Source of the DNA: Sarcina sp034439435
GTDB taxonomy: Bacteria > Bacillota > Clostridia > Clostridiales > Clostridiaceae
DNA length: 64,000 bases
Direction: 5' to 3'
NCBI RefSeq assembly: GCF_034439435.1
Contig: NZ_JAPCKJ010000008.1
Coordinates: forward strand, 18,688-82,687
The notes under the pieces were generated by a model. It was given only the letters and a program-made list of their open reading frames with translations. It searched no databases and was not told the origin of the DNA. Positions 36,496 to 45,467 of this stretch are shown one piece after another. How positions within the stretch are numbered: position 1 is the stretch's first letter; every line of letters begins with the position of its first letter. The translations under genes and the position numbers were made by a program.

Positions 36496-37696
36496 CCCCT
36501 TCCTCTTTAACTATATTAAGTAATAGTTCTAATAAATCATTCTGAGGCTTGACCCCTCTTTCTTTTTCATAAAAATCAGTAAATAGTTCCTCAAAAGACT
36601 TTTCTGAGAAGTTTATTTCATCTACTTCCTCTTCATCTAATGTTATTTTAGGAATTATCTCAATAATGTCAGACTTAAGCTTCTTCATAATTTTTATTTC
36701 GTCTTCTCGTATATATCTATCTGTCTTTATTTCTAAGTAAACCCAACATTCTCTCTCTTTATTCTCCTCACATTTTTCAATAGCTTCATCAATACTATTA
36801 CATTTCCAAACCTCTATAGGCTTATACACTTTAAACTTTATTTCATCTATTTTAGCATCTTCGCCAGCTTTAACATCCACAACAAAACACTTTTTTTCAA
36901 AGCTTATTTCTTTCTTGTTATACTGAAGTGGAGAGCCTGCATATCTTATTTTTTTATCAGTTCCTGGTAAAACCATAGGCTTGTGTATATGTCCTAAAGC
37001 CACATACTGAGCTTCCTTTGGAAAACATTCCTTATCAACTATGAAACTTCCACCAAGCTCTATATTCCTCTCTGAACCAGTATTTTCCGCTCCTGTTGCA
37101 AAAAGGTGGGATACTACTAAATTTATTGTATCCTCCTTAAAATTTCCCTTAAGAGAGTCAAATAAAGTTCTTATTCTATCACTATAGCTCTTTACTCTTT
37201 CCTCAGTTTCATCCATTGCTCCATATAAAACTTCATTTAATCTTTTTTCGCTTGGATATGGAACAGTTAATACTACAGCTTTCTCTCCAGCTATATCAAA
37301 TTCAATAAAACCTTCCCCAGAACTTAAAATTTTATTATTTCCGTATTCACCAACTTCAACTACACTTTTAGGAGTACCAACCATTATAATTCCATGTTCT
37401 CTAGCTAATGGTCCTGCAGCAACTAATCTCTCTGGATTATCATGATTTCCTGATATAACTAAGGTCATTCTTTCTCCATTAGCTGAAATTTTCTTTAAAG
37501 TATCATAAAACATTTTTTCTGCTCTAGCAGGTGGATTACTAGAATCATATACATCTCCCGCTATAATAACTAAATCTATATTATTATCTTTTACTATATG
37601 GACAAAGTCCTCTAGAAATTGTTCTTGTTCATCCATACGACTTAATCCTTCTAAGTTCTTTCCTAAATGCCAATCAGCAGTGTGAAGTATTCTCAT
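36473..37696 (-). CDS. sbcD: Exonuclease SbcD (Mre11-like nuclease)
   Basis: 407 residues. Phosphoesterase motifs: RILHTADWHLGK, IIAGDVYDSSNPP, VISGNHDNPERL, VVSHLF and ALGHIHKPM. A C-terminal capping domain with acidic stretches. Metal-dependent nuclease subunit of SbcCD. Promoter expected in the AT-rich 450 bp upstream. Confidence 0.95.
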   Translation of the reverse strand: MRILHTADWHLGKNLEGLSRMDEQEQFLEDFVHIVKDNNIDLVIIAGDVYDSSNPPARAEKMFYDTLKKISANGERMTLVISGNHDNPERLVAAGPLAREHGIIMVGTPKSVVEVGEYGNNKILSSGEGFIEFDIAGEKAVVLTVPYPSEKRLNEVLYGAMDETEERVKSYSDRIRTLFDSLKGNFKEDTINLVVSHLFATGAENTGSERNIELGGSFIVDKECFPKEAQYVALGHIHKPMVLPGTDKKIRYAGSPLQYNKKEISFEKKCFVVDVKAGEDAKIDEIKFKVYKPIEVWKCNSIDEAIEKCEENKERECWVYLEIKTDRYIREDEIKIMKKLKSDIIEIIPKITLDEEEVDEINFSEKSFEELFTDFYEKERGVKPQNDLLELLLNIVKEEGDEESETN

Positions 37697-37741
37697 ACCG
37701 ACTCTCTCCTAACACTCTTAATTTTTATATTATTTAATCTT

Positions 37742-37780
37742 GACTATGTTTTAAATCAGTATTTACCTAAAACAAAGTCT
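37742..37780. repeat. Dispersed palindromic repeat, end-only copy
   Basis: GACTATGTTTTAAA joined by a few bases to ACCTAAAACAAAGTCT: the two ends of the longer copies at 20001 and 41887 with the centre missing. Confidence 0.6.
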
Positions 37781-37936
37781 AAACTTAAAAATTTGTTACT
37801 ATTTTATTTATTATAAATATTATACTAAACCTAATTTACATTTAATAAACTTTTTATAAAAACTTATACTTTAATAATTTAGTATTATCATTTTAATCTT
37901 TATATTTTTTATTAAAATCATATCATTTTTGTTAAT

Positions 37937-37960
37937 AACAATTATTTTTAAATAATTGTT
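37937..37960. promoter_or_regulatory. Perfect inverted repeat, candidate operator for haem oxygenase
   Basis: AACAATTATTT and AAATAATTGTT, separated by 2 nt, about 200 nt upstream of the haem oxygenase start. Confidence 0.35.
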
Positions 37961-38161
37961 AGTATAAATTTCAAAGAAATATATATTTTATTATTAAATT
38001 TTATAAAAATTATTATCTTATGAACATAATTCGCAAAACAATATATTTGATACCACTACCCCTAAAGAGTATATTAAAAGCATAAAGAAGGTTGCTATAA
38101 CCTATTAAGTTTTACCTAATATCTTATAGGAGCCTTTAATAAAATTTACGAGGTGATATTT

Positions 38162-38815
38162 ATGAATTCATTCATGATGGATATAAAAACTAATAGTAAC
38201 GATTTACATACTGTAGCTGAAAAAACAGGTTTCTTAAAAAGATTATTAGAAGGTAAGGCTTCTACAGAAAGCTATGGTGAATATCTTTATAATCTTTACG
38301 AGGTATATAAAGCACTTGAAGCTAATTTAGAAAAAAACAAAGAAAATAAAGTTGTTAAAAACTTTGTAATTCCTGAAATTTATCGTGCTAGCGCAATACA
38401 TAAAGACATATCATACTTCTTAGGAGAAAGATTAAATACTATTAAACCTATAGCTTCTACAAAAGCTTATGTAGATAAAATAAATGAATTAGGTGAAACT
38501 TCTCCTGAACTTTTAGTTGCTCATGCTTACACTAGATATCTTGCTGATTTATTTGGTGGAAGAACAATGTATGGAATCATGAAAACTCTATATAACGTAG
38601 ATGAAGCAAGATTAAATTATTATAAATATGATAAGCTTAATGATGGCCCAGAAATGAAAAATTTTGTTATGAATTATCATAATACACTTAACAATATTGA
38701 ATTAGATGATCAAATGAAAGAAAAATTCATAAATGAAGTTGCTAATTCTTATATATATAACATAGCAATTTCTAACGAAATAGATTTTATAAAATTTGGT
38801 AATTTAAAAAACTAA
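38162..38815 (+). CDS. hemO: Haem oxygenase (HO-1 family)
   Basis: 217 residues from ATG 38162, 6 nt after AGGTG (the upstream GTG is part of that site). Degrades haem to biliverdin, CO and Fe2+ using O2 and reductant. The proximal haem ligand is His 16 in NDLHTVAEKTGF; the distal helix reads LLVAHAYTRYLADLFGG with the flexible Gly-Gly. Biliverdin-type HO is unusual in an anaerobe, but C. perfringens has one, reported to be controlled by the VirR/VR-RNA pathway. Works with the haem importer encoded 8 kb away; may also consume oxygen. Monocistronic with a strong terminator. Confidence 0.95.
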   Translation: MNSFMMDIKTNSNDLHTVAEKTGFLKRLLEGKASTESYGEYLYNLYEVYKALEANLEKNKENKVVKNFVIPEIYRASAIHKDISYFLGERLNTIKPIASTKAYVDKINELGETSPELLVAHAYTRYLADLFGGRTMYGIMKTLYNVDEARLNYYKYDKLNDGPEMKNFVMNYHNTLNNIELDDQMKEKFINEVANSYIYNIAISNEIDFIKFGNLKN

Positions 38816-38857
38816 ACATTTATATAATCAATTATATTCAACAAAACAAATCCTTTA

Positions 38858-38889
38858 AAATAAGCTAGATTTATCTAGCTTATTTTTTT
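38858..38889 (+). terminator. Terminator of haem oxygenase
   Basis: AAATAAGCTAGA, 4-nt loop, TCTAGCTTATTT with a T run, 43 nt past the stop. Confidence 0.9.
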
Positions 38890-38992
38890 ATAAACAATAA
38901 GAGCTATGGTTAAACCATAGCTCTTCCCCTAGTAATGCCATTTCACCGATAATTTTGCCCGTAAAATATCGGTCTTTATGAGGTCTTTTCAC
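38888..38992 (-). other. G+C-rich intergenic segment: small ORF (34 codons) or structured RNA
   Basis: Leftward, a GTG at 38992 with GGGAAG 8 nt upstream opens 34 codons (MKRPHKDRYFTG then KIIGEMALLGEELWF) and stops at 38888. The same bases form two strong hairpins: ACCGATA/TATCGGT (38945-38973) and AAGAGCTATGG/CCATAGCTCTT (38898-38925). The segment is clearly richer in G+C than its surroundings and uses codons rare in the neighbours (CGA, GGC, ACG, ATC, GGG), which favours a structured RNA over a peptide. No family recognised. Confidence 0.4.
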
Positions 38993-39229
38993 TTTGTATA
39001 CTTCCCTATTTTTTAAATTTATAATCATATTTTCTTTATATTTTATAAGTTTATCATTTACTCTCTACCTAATTCATATATATATCAATATTAAAATTTC
39101 TATTCAGATTTTTCCATAAATGCTATTCACTTTTTATGAACAATTATTGTTTTTAGTTGCTATTTATTCAAAGAATATTTATAATATATTTGCTTTGATA
39201 AAAAGTAATGATAAATAGGAGGTTTAATG

Positions 39230-40045
39230 ATGAGTTTTAATGCTACTCAAATGTATGAAAAACTTTTGACTTGGATTACAACTAATGGATTTAAATTATT
39301 AATTAGTTTAATCTTACTTTACACTGGTTGGAAACTTATTAATAAGGTAATTAAAATTTTAGCTAACATACTTAGACAAAGAAATGTAGATGCTACATTA
39401 ACATCATTTATGGAGGCTTTTACTGATATATCTCTAAAAATTCTTTTAGTTATAACTTTAATGAGTTATGTTGGATTTGATATAGCTGGTTTAGCAGCTC
39501 TTATAGCTTCTGCTGGTTTAGCAGTTGGACTTGCCCTACAAGGAAGTTTATCTAACTTTGCTGGTGGAGTAATAATCCTTTTATTAAGACCATTTAGGGT
39601 TGGTGATTTTATAGAAGCTGTTGGTTACTCAGGAACAGTTGAAAAAATAACTGTTTTCTATACACATTTAGCAACCCCAGATAATAAAGAAATATTAATT
39701 CCTAATGGTACACTGGCTAATGGAAGTCTTATTAACTATTCAGCTAAGGATACTAGAAGAGTTGATTTAGTATTTGGCGTCGGCTATGATGATGATATCA
39801 TTAAAGTGAAAAATGTTCTTTGGGATATTATAAATAAAAATGATTTAATACTAAAAACACCTGAAGCCTTTGTCGGTATAAGTCAACATGCTGCAAGCTC
39901 TATTAATTTCACAGTTAGAGTTTGGGCCAAGCAAGAAGATTATTGGACAATCTATTTTGATTTATTAGAACAAGTTAAGTTAAGATTTGATGAAGAAAAG
40001 ATAAGCATTCCATATCCTCAAATGGATGTACACTTAAATAAATAA
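39230..40045 (+). CDS. MscS-family small-conductance mechanosensitive channel
   Basis: 271 residues; ATG 39230 is 7 nt after GGAGG, and an ATG one codon earlier is also possible. Three membrane helices in residues 15-125; the pore helix reads GLAVGLALQGSLSNFAGGVI with alternating Gly and Ala, then LLRPFRVGDFIEA and the beta domain (GTVEKITVFYTHLATPDN, ILIPNGTLANGSLINYS). Releases osmolytes on hypo-osmotic shock. Same length class as E. coli MscS. Confidence 0.93.
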   Translation: MSFNATQMYEKLLTWITTNGFKLLISLILLYTGWKLINKVIKILANILRQRNVDATLTSFMEAFTDISLKILLVITLMSYVGFDIAGLAALIASAGLAVGLALQGSLSNFAGGVIILLLRPFRVGDFIEAVGYSGTVEKITVFYTHLATPDNKEILIPNGTLANGSLINYSAKDTRRVDLVFGVGYDDDIIKVKNVLWDIINKNDLILKTPEAFVGISQHAASSINFTVRVWAKQEDYWTIYFDLLEQVKLRFDEEKISIPYPQMDVHLNK

Positions 40046-40051
40046 AATAAC

Positions 40052-40101
40052 AAAAAGCCTAAACTAAATGCATCGAGCCATGCATTTAATTTAGGCTTTT
40101 A
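40052..40101 (+). terminator. Terminator of the MscS gene
   Basis: AAAAGCCTAAA-TAAATGCAT pairs with ATGCATTTA-TTTAGGCTTTT, just past the stop. Confidence 0.9.
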
Positions 40102-40219
40102 TCAATCCTACCACACTAAATCTTAAATGATTATCTTATCTATATAATAACGTTTTCAAAGAATTTTGTCAATATCTTTTTTCAAAATATTGACAATTGG
40201 TATATTTAACCTATTTTTA

Positions 40220-40996
40220 TTAATATAAAAACTCATCTTCTATATAGTTAGTCAAATCATAATCTTCTAAGATCAGCTTATTGCTATCTAAAACCTCTCT
40301 ATTATCCATATAGAACTTTAGATTTTCTTTACTTATTATATTAAAGTTTAAGTCTGCAAAATACCACGTTGATTCATTTCCATCGCCAAAATAACTACTT
40401 ACAGGTATTTCAGTAAACTTATAATAAATATTATTATTTATATAATAAGGTCTTTCAGCATCAAATATTAAACATGTATCTTCGAAAAATCTTTTTGTTA
40501 ACTTTATTGGTTTTAAAATATATCCTTTTTGATTATTGAATTCTCTCTCTTTATCATATGGAAGATTTTTGGCCTTTTTAAATTGTATATAATACTCTTT
40601 TCCTGCACTCCCAATACTACGCACATCTGGATCAACTTCATTATTCTCTAAATAAAGATTAAGCAGTTCTACATTTTTTTCTTCTTCACTTAAATTTTCT
40701 AAGTTTTTCTTAGGTTTAGAACTATAAGTGTTAAATCCCTTACTCATTTCAATACTATTTTCTATATTTATTACTTCTGCTTCAATATTTTTATTTTTTA
40801 ACTTATCATTCTCTTCTTTTATTATATTAACCATAATTTCAGCATTACCTAAATCATCACGATTAATATATGTTTTAGCTTCAAAAACTTTAGATTCTAA
40901 TTTTTTTACTTTCTTATGTTCAAACTCTTCTATCCCTACTATAGCTACACCTGTAACTAAAACACCTATCATCCCCAATATAAGGAATCTTTTCAT
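40220..40996 (-). CDS. Membrane-anchored hypothetical protein, 258 residues
   Basis: N-terminal helix (about 4-21, no lipobox Cys), then a helical charged segment (KKVKKLESKVFEAKTYINRD) and a C-terminal region rich in aromatic residues (YYINNNIYYKFTEIPVSSYF). No family recognised. It follows the YARHG gene by 33 nt on the same strand, so the two likely form a cell-surface pair. Confidence 0.7.
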   Translation of the reverse strand: MKRFLILGMIGVLVTGVAIVGIEEFEHKKVKKLESKVFEAKTYINRDDLGNAEIMVNIIKEENDKLKNKNIEAEVINIENSIEMSKGFNTYSSKPKKNLENLSEEEKNVELLNLYLENNEVDPDVRSIGSAGKEYYIQFKKAKNLPYDKEREFNNQKGYILKPIKLTKRFFEDTCLIFDAERPYYINNNIYYKFTEIPVSSYFGDGNESTWYFADLNFNIISKENLKFYMDNREVLDSNKLILEDYDLTNYIEDEFLY

Positions 40997-41029
40997 CTTT
41001 ATCCCTCGCTTATCTAAATTGTATATCTT

Positions 41030-41839
41030 TTAGTTTTTTGATTTTTCATCCTGTATTTCTTTTATTAATCCTATGTTATATCTCTCATATTCATTGATTT
41101 CAGCATTTGTCCCCTTAAATGTTACATCCTTTGAATACCAATCCTTATTCTCAAAATAATTTTTATACTTATCATCAGTAAAAACAAAACCATGTCTTGC
41201 TAGAATTTCCGCTTTAATTAATCCCAATGTATCATAATCATATTTTTCTAATTCATCTTTAGTAAGTTTTCTACTATAACTATCTGGGATTATATAACCA
41301 ACTAATTGATTATATTTTGAATCATCTTTAAAACAAGCATCTTTAGAATTTCCGCTTCTATATTCACTAGCTAAAGTGTCTTGTCCACTTTCTTCTAAAG
41401 CTTGTTTTAACTCATTATAATTTTTGTACTCTTTTATATTATACCCATTATTCTCTGCTTGTCTCAAATAATAAGCACATTCATTGTATTTTTCCATTGA
41501 AAAGGCCTCTTCGGCTTTATCCTGATATACCTTGATTATTATATTATTTTTATCTTTCTCTTTAAGGTTACTTACTTTTGAAATTTCATCACTTACTTTA
41601 TCATTACCTTCTAAACTATCATATATGTCATCTAATACAGCATTTGTATATTTAAAACTTAAGGCTTTATTATAATACTCTAATTGTTCACTTTCAATGT
41701 TAGAATTATTTGCTCTCATTACATAATAACTATACATTATATCCTTCCAGAAAGCTAAAGAAGTGGCAATTAATATTATTATAATTAATACTATAATTAA
41801 TCTCCTTCTTTTTCTCTTAAGAGTTTTCTTGTTATTCAT
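41030..41839 (-). CDS. YARHG-domain membrane-anchored protein
   Basis: 269 residues with ATG after GGAGG. A basic N-terminus (KKTLKRKRRR) and one helix (about 14-30), a helical middle with possible TPR-like repeats (about 45-160), then the YARHG domain: LGLIKAEILARHGFVFTDD followed by YFENKDWY and INEYERYNIGLIKE. YARHG is an extracellular domain of unknown ligand, found with peptidase and surface proteins. Operon with the next gene. Confidence 0.8.
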   Translation of the reverse strand: MNNKKTLKRKRRRLIIVLIIIILIATSLAFWKDIMYSYYVMRANNSNIESEQLEYYNKALSFKYTNAVLDDIYDSLEGNDKVSDEISKVSNLKEKDKNNIIIKVYQDKAEEAFSMEKYNECAYYLRQAENNGYNIKEYKNYNELKQALEESGQDTLASEYRSGNSKDACFKDDSKYNQLVGYIIPDSYSRKLTKDELEKYDYDTLGLIKAEILARHGFVFTDDKYKNYFENKDWYSKDVTFKGTNAEINEYERYNIGLIKEIQDEKSKN

Positions 41840-42207
41840 AGTTTTCCTCCATTTACTTTATCATTAGCTACAAATACTTTATTTTAAGGCTATGTTTTAA
41901 AGCAGAATTTATTTTTAAATAAGTCTTAAGGACTAACTAAAAATCAATATTCACCTAAAACAAAGCTTATATTAATAATTTTTGTTATATGTAAAAAAGT
42001 TATATTTTTTATAACTAATTTTATGTTATAATTAAGTAAAATTTATAGATAATGCTAATTACTACAACATTATTAATATAATTTGTTCTTTTTCACCCTT
42101 ATGAGAATTGTAACAAAAACAAAAAATTTATTTGTCTGAAATAATAAATACATATATAAGTTAGCATTATTTATAAATTTAAAGCTGGTATGAATATACC
42201 AGCTTTT
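41840..42207. other. 368-bp intergenic region with repeat, long-range inverted repeat and plus-strand terminator
   Basis: Contains the full repeat copy at 41887-41968, a 20-bp inverted repeat 42040-42060/42161-42180, and a terminator at 42181. No open frame with a ribosome binding site. Confidence 0.5.
41887..41968. repeat. Dispersed palindromic repeat, full copy B
   Basis: AGGCTATGTTTTAAA ... AATCAATATTCACCTAAAACAAAGCTT, the same ends and inner AATCAATATTCACC as copy A at 20001. Confidence 0.7.
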
Positions 42208-42209
42208 TT
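42028..42209 (+). ncRNA. Candidate small RNA with paired ends
   Basis: A TATAAT hexamer at 42028-42033 precedes AAATTTATAGATAATGCTAA (42040), whose complement TTAGCATTATTTATAAATTT (42161-42180) lies directly before a good plus-strand terminator (42181-42209). No plus-strand gene precedes that terminator. No clear -35. The evidence is structural only. Confidence 0.3.
42181..42209 (+). terminator. Terminator with T run on the plus strand
   Basis: AAAGCTGGTAT, loop GAAT, ATACCAGCTTTTTT. It could also serve, more weakly, the leftward gene ending at 42208. Confidence 0.7.
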
Positions 42210-44415
42210 ATTTAGCAAAATCGAAATTATCTTCTTTAAAGCTCTCCATAAGTTTATAATTATTCTTTATTAATTTATCTAATTTCTCACTCTTTAAAGT
42301 ATTTTCTTTAAGATCGATTCGTATGTCTTCCAATCCACTTTCTTTGTCAGCTAATATTTCCTCAAGCTCTCTAATAGTTAGAAGTTCATTTTCAAAGACT
42401 CCAGATTCTTTGGCTTGCTCAATAAGTTTATCTTCTAACAATCTTATATTTTTATTTATCTCAAGCTTATTCAATTTATATTTCCATGTATCAAGGGAAA
42501 ATAAATTCTTAACAAATCCTCTATCTTTAAGGCTATGTTCTTCTGATAGCTCTATAAGATTTTTTTGGTTAACAGCTCTACTGTATTCTTCATAAGAATC
42601 AAAGTTTTTTATTTCTTCAGATTCAAAAACTTTTTCTCTAAACATATTCCATTGAGCCTTTATAGCATTTTCAGTATTATCTTTTTCTGCTACAAACTTT
42701 CTTTCGTTCGTAATTAATAACTCTCTCTCATCTTGGACTTCTTTAAGGTTTTTTTCTAAGTTATTTTTTTCAGAAAGTATTTTATCATACTTTTCTTTTT
42801 CTTCTAACCAAGCCTCAACTAATTGGTTATAATATATTTTTTCTCTTCTTTCTTTTCTTAATATCTTATTTGATATGCTTATTTCCATTACAAATATAGG
42901 AACTAGAATTTCTCTAGAAATTTTAAATTCCTTTAACAAAATTACTAATAATAAAGGTCCTATATATGCTCTTAACATGTCATGCCTAGTTCTAAATTCA
43001 TAAAAATCAAAATCTTTTTGAAAAGCTACATAAATTGAAAATATTGATCTTATAACGAATTCAGAGCTCTCACTTATTCCACAATCTAAAGCAGCATTTA
43101 AGAATTTAACCTGATTTAATCTTATGTTTTCTTTAATTGTATTCTCAGATATATCAGTGAAATTCATCTTGTTTAAGATTATCTTTCTCTCATCTAAAGG
43201 TATAGTTCTTAAGACTTCGTAGATTATGTCTGAAATCTTATCCTTATTCTGTTCATCCTTGTTTATCTCCGCTGAAAGGCTATTTATTATAACAATTAAA
43301 TAATAATTAACTATAGCTTCTAACTTATCTACTTTTCCATTAAAAGCATCACGCTTTTCAATTATAAAATAAGCTTTTTCAACTATACTATCTAAAGATT
43401 TATCAAAAGTAGGTTTATCTGCCACTGAAGCTGAAGGTGTGTTAGTAAGCTTTAATAAAATATAATATAACTTTAATTTTAAAATATTATCAGGATATTT
43501 TTTTAGTTCTTCAACTTCTTTCTCAATAAACTTTATAAATTCTTTTCTTTGAGATTTTAAAAATATACCTCTAGATTTGTTTAGAAAAATACTTCCTAAG
43601 CTTAAACTCTTTAAAAAGGCATAAACAACTCTAAGTTCATATCCTTGTAAAGATAAGAACCCTTTATAAAAATCAGGATATTTACTATTACTTCCTTCAA
43701 TAGATTCATCTTTTTCAACATAATTCATAAGCTTAACTTGAAGCTCTTTAAAGTTATTTAGTACCTCTTGTAATTCTACCTCTTTTTTTTCTAATTTTTC
43801 TGTAAGATCTTTCTTCTCTTCCTTCACACTTTTCAACAAAGCCTCAAGTTCCTCTTGTTTTTGTTCATCATCACTGTTTGTTTTTATTTGTTTTTCCAGA
43901 CTTATAATAAATTTTTTCTTATTCTCAAGTACTTTTTTATCTATAGCTAAATCACATTCACTCTCTTTTAAGCTTTCTGGAGTAATAAAATTATAGTCTT
44001 CATCTATACTAATCTCTTTTGTTATGTTTTTTAAGTACCATATTAAAATCTCATGTACTTTTTTTAGTGCTAATAATGTACTGCTTTCATCTTCCAGATT
44101 ACTATCTATTTCTTTATTTGCACTTTTATCTCCCTTAATTCTTAGGTATTCTCCTGATTCTATAACCCAGCTAGGAATATATTCTTTTAGATTATTTAAA
44201 GTCTTTCTAAAATTAACTTCTTTATTTTCTTCACTTCTTACCCCATATTTTTCTTCAAGCTTAACTAACAGGTCTTCAACAACCATTCTTGAAGCTATAT
44301 ACGTTAAAACTGCATGAGTTTCCCATGCCTTTTCAGCATTTTTTAATAAATCGTAATATCCTTCAATGCTTGTTTTCAATATAAAATCAAAATTTGTACT
44401 TCTTTTACTCTCCAT
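42208..44415 (-). CDS. Large coiled-coil protein of unknown function, 735 residues
   Basis: Starts at ATG 44415 after GGGGAAAGT. No signal peptide or membrane helix. Two coiled-coil blocks (about 175-245, KKFIISLEKQIKTNSDDEQK onward, and about 560-735) frame a globular helical middle (about 260-545: KGFLSLQGYELRVVYAFLKS). I recognise no family. It begins 32 nt after the upstream membrane-protein gene ends, so the two are probably co-expressed and may work together at the membrane. Confidence 0.75.
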   Translation of the reverse strand: MESKRSTNFDFILKTSIEGYYDLLKNAEKAWETHAVLTYIASRMVVEDLLVKLEEKYGVRSEENKEVNFRKTLNNLKEYIPSWVIESGEYLRIKGDKSANKEIDSNLEDESSTLLALKKVHEILIWYLKNITKEISIDEDYNFITPESLKESECDLAIDKKVLENKKKFIISLEKQIKTNSDDEQKQEELEALLKSVKEEKKDLTEKLEKKEVELQEVLNNFKELQVKLMNYVEKDESIEGSNSKYPDFYKGFLSLQGYELRVVYAFLKSLSLGSIFLNKSRGIFLKSQRKEFIKFIEKEVEELKKYPDNILKLKLYYILLKLTNTPSASVADKPTFDKSLDSIVEKAYFIIEKRDAFNGKVDKLEAIVNYYLIVIINSLSAEINKDEQNKDKISDIIYEVLRTIPLDERKIILNKMNFTDISENTIKENIRLNQVKFLNAALDCGISESSEFVIRSIFSIYVAFQKDFDFYEFRTRHDMLRAYIGPLLLVILLKEFKISREILVPIFVMEISISNKILRKERREKIYYNQLVEAWLEEKEKYDKILSEKNNLEKNLKEVQDERELLITNERKFVAEKDNTENAIKAQWNMFREKVFESEEIKNFDSYEEYSRAVNQKNLIELSEEHSLKDRGFVKNLFSLDTWKYKLNKLEINKNIRLLEDKLIEQAKESGVFENELLTIRELEEILADKESGLEDIRIDLKENTLKSEKLDKLIKNNYKLMESFKEDNFDFAK

Positions 44416-44446
44416 ACTTTCCCCTCTAAAGCATATATTTTTTATG

Positions 44447-45328
44447 TTAATGCTTGTTACCTTTGAATAGTTCGTAAACACCTTTTAAGAATACTTGAGT
44501 TTTTTTATCCTCAAGCTTTTTAAACTTATTATTAAAGTATTTTTTGTTAGATTCAACTTTAAGATTAACAAAATCTATATCTTTTTTAACATCTTCAATA
44601 AAAGTTTTATGTTTTATTATGTAAATATATTCTTCATAACATAAGTTTAAATTATAAAATGATTTTCTTATCATAAATATCAATGTTATTGCTATAAATA
44701 CACCTAATACTGAAATTATTCTAGCTATAATATTATAATGTTGATTATAATTATTAACCATATCAACAACTACACTACTGGACATTATACTATTTATATT
44801 TTCTATAGCTATTAATATTACAAAAATTATAAAATATGTTATTCCTAAATATTTAACTCTTGTATATGCTAACTTTTCAAGGTTACTTTTTTCCTCAACA
44901 TTAATATTAATATTATCTACTGATGATATAATATCACTTATTCCTGATAAAATTAAAACCATAGCAATTATACACATAATATATACATCTAATGATTTAT
45001 TAAGTCCATATTCACTGCCAAAAAATTTATAGCTTATTATTCCTAAAATTGTATAACCTATTATAACTTTAAAATCTCCTAAGATAAATTTCTCTTTTAT
45101 TACTTTTATCTTAGATACAATAAATATTACCGCTATTACTAATATAAATTTAACAATTAATTCTCTATATACAAAGACTTTATTAAATATAAATTCAAAT
45201 AAATTTTTATTATTTATCTTTGAATTCATTCTTCCTAAGGTATCTATTAAAATAAATAACATAGGTATTAACATTATTAATATAGATACTTCTTTATAGT
45301 TATTAAAGTTTTTTCTTTCATCTATCAT
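44447..45328 (-). CDS. Polytopic membrane protein of unknown function, 293 residues
   Basis: Starts at ATG 45328, 5 nt after GGAGGTG. About six to seven membrane helices in the first 230 residues, then a basic cytoplasmic tail (KKDIDFVNLKVESNKKYFNN onward). No recognised family or catalytic motif. Encoded directly upstream of the large coiled-coil protein. Confidence 0.75.
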   Translation of the reverse strand: MIDERKNFNNYKEVSILIMLIPMLFILIDTLGRMNSKINNKNLFEFIFNKVFVYRELIVKFILVIAVIFIVSKIKVIKEKFILGDFKVIIGYTILGIISYKFFGSEYGLNKSLDVYIMCIIAMVLILSGISDIISSVDNININVEEKSNLEKLAYTRVKYLGITYFIIFVILIAIENINSIMSSSVVVDMVNNYNQHYNIIARIISVLGVFIAITLIFMIRKSFYNLNLCYEEYIYIIKHKTFIEDVKKDIDFVNLKVESNKKYFNNKFKKLEDKKTQVFLKGVYELFKGNKH

Positions 45329-45423
45329 AGCAACACCTCCATCCATATCTATTTTATAAACATTCTGTAAACTCTATCTTTTATTATATACCTTTAATTT
45401 TTATGTTAAAATATCTTAAACAC

Positions 45424-45461
45424 AAAAAAGTTATGAAATAATTACATACTTCATAACTTTT
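45424..45461 (-). terminator. Terminator of the 75-residue gene
   Basis: Leftward AAAAGTTATGAA pairs with TTCATAACTTTT, followed by TTG; immediately after the stop at 45468. Confidence 0.85.
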
Positions 45462-45467
45462 AAAATA

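Larger units (their letters stand above)
37697..38161. other. 465-bp intergenic region, sbcD to haem oxygenase
   Basis: Divergent region, extremely AT-rich. Holds a short copy of the dispersed palindrome (37742-37780), a perfect inverted repeat (37937-37960) and a leader hairpin just before the haem oxygenase gene (about 38089-38135, CTATAA with TTATAG and AAGG with CCTT). No VirR box and no clear Fur box seen. Confidence 0.5.

Noticed and set aside
37697..38161. VirR box upstream of haem oxygenase
   Set aside because: No pair of CCCAGTT-type direct repeats was found; any VirR effect would be indirect.
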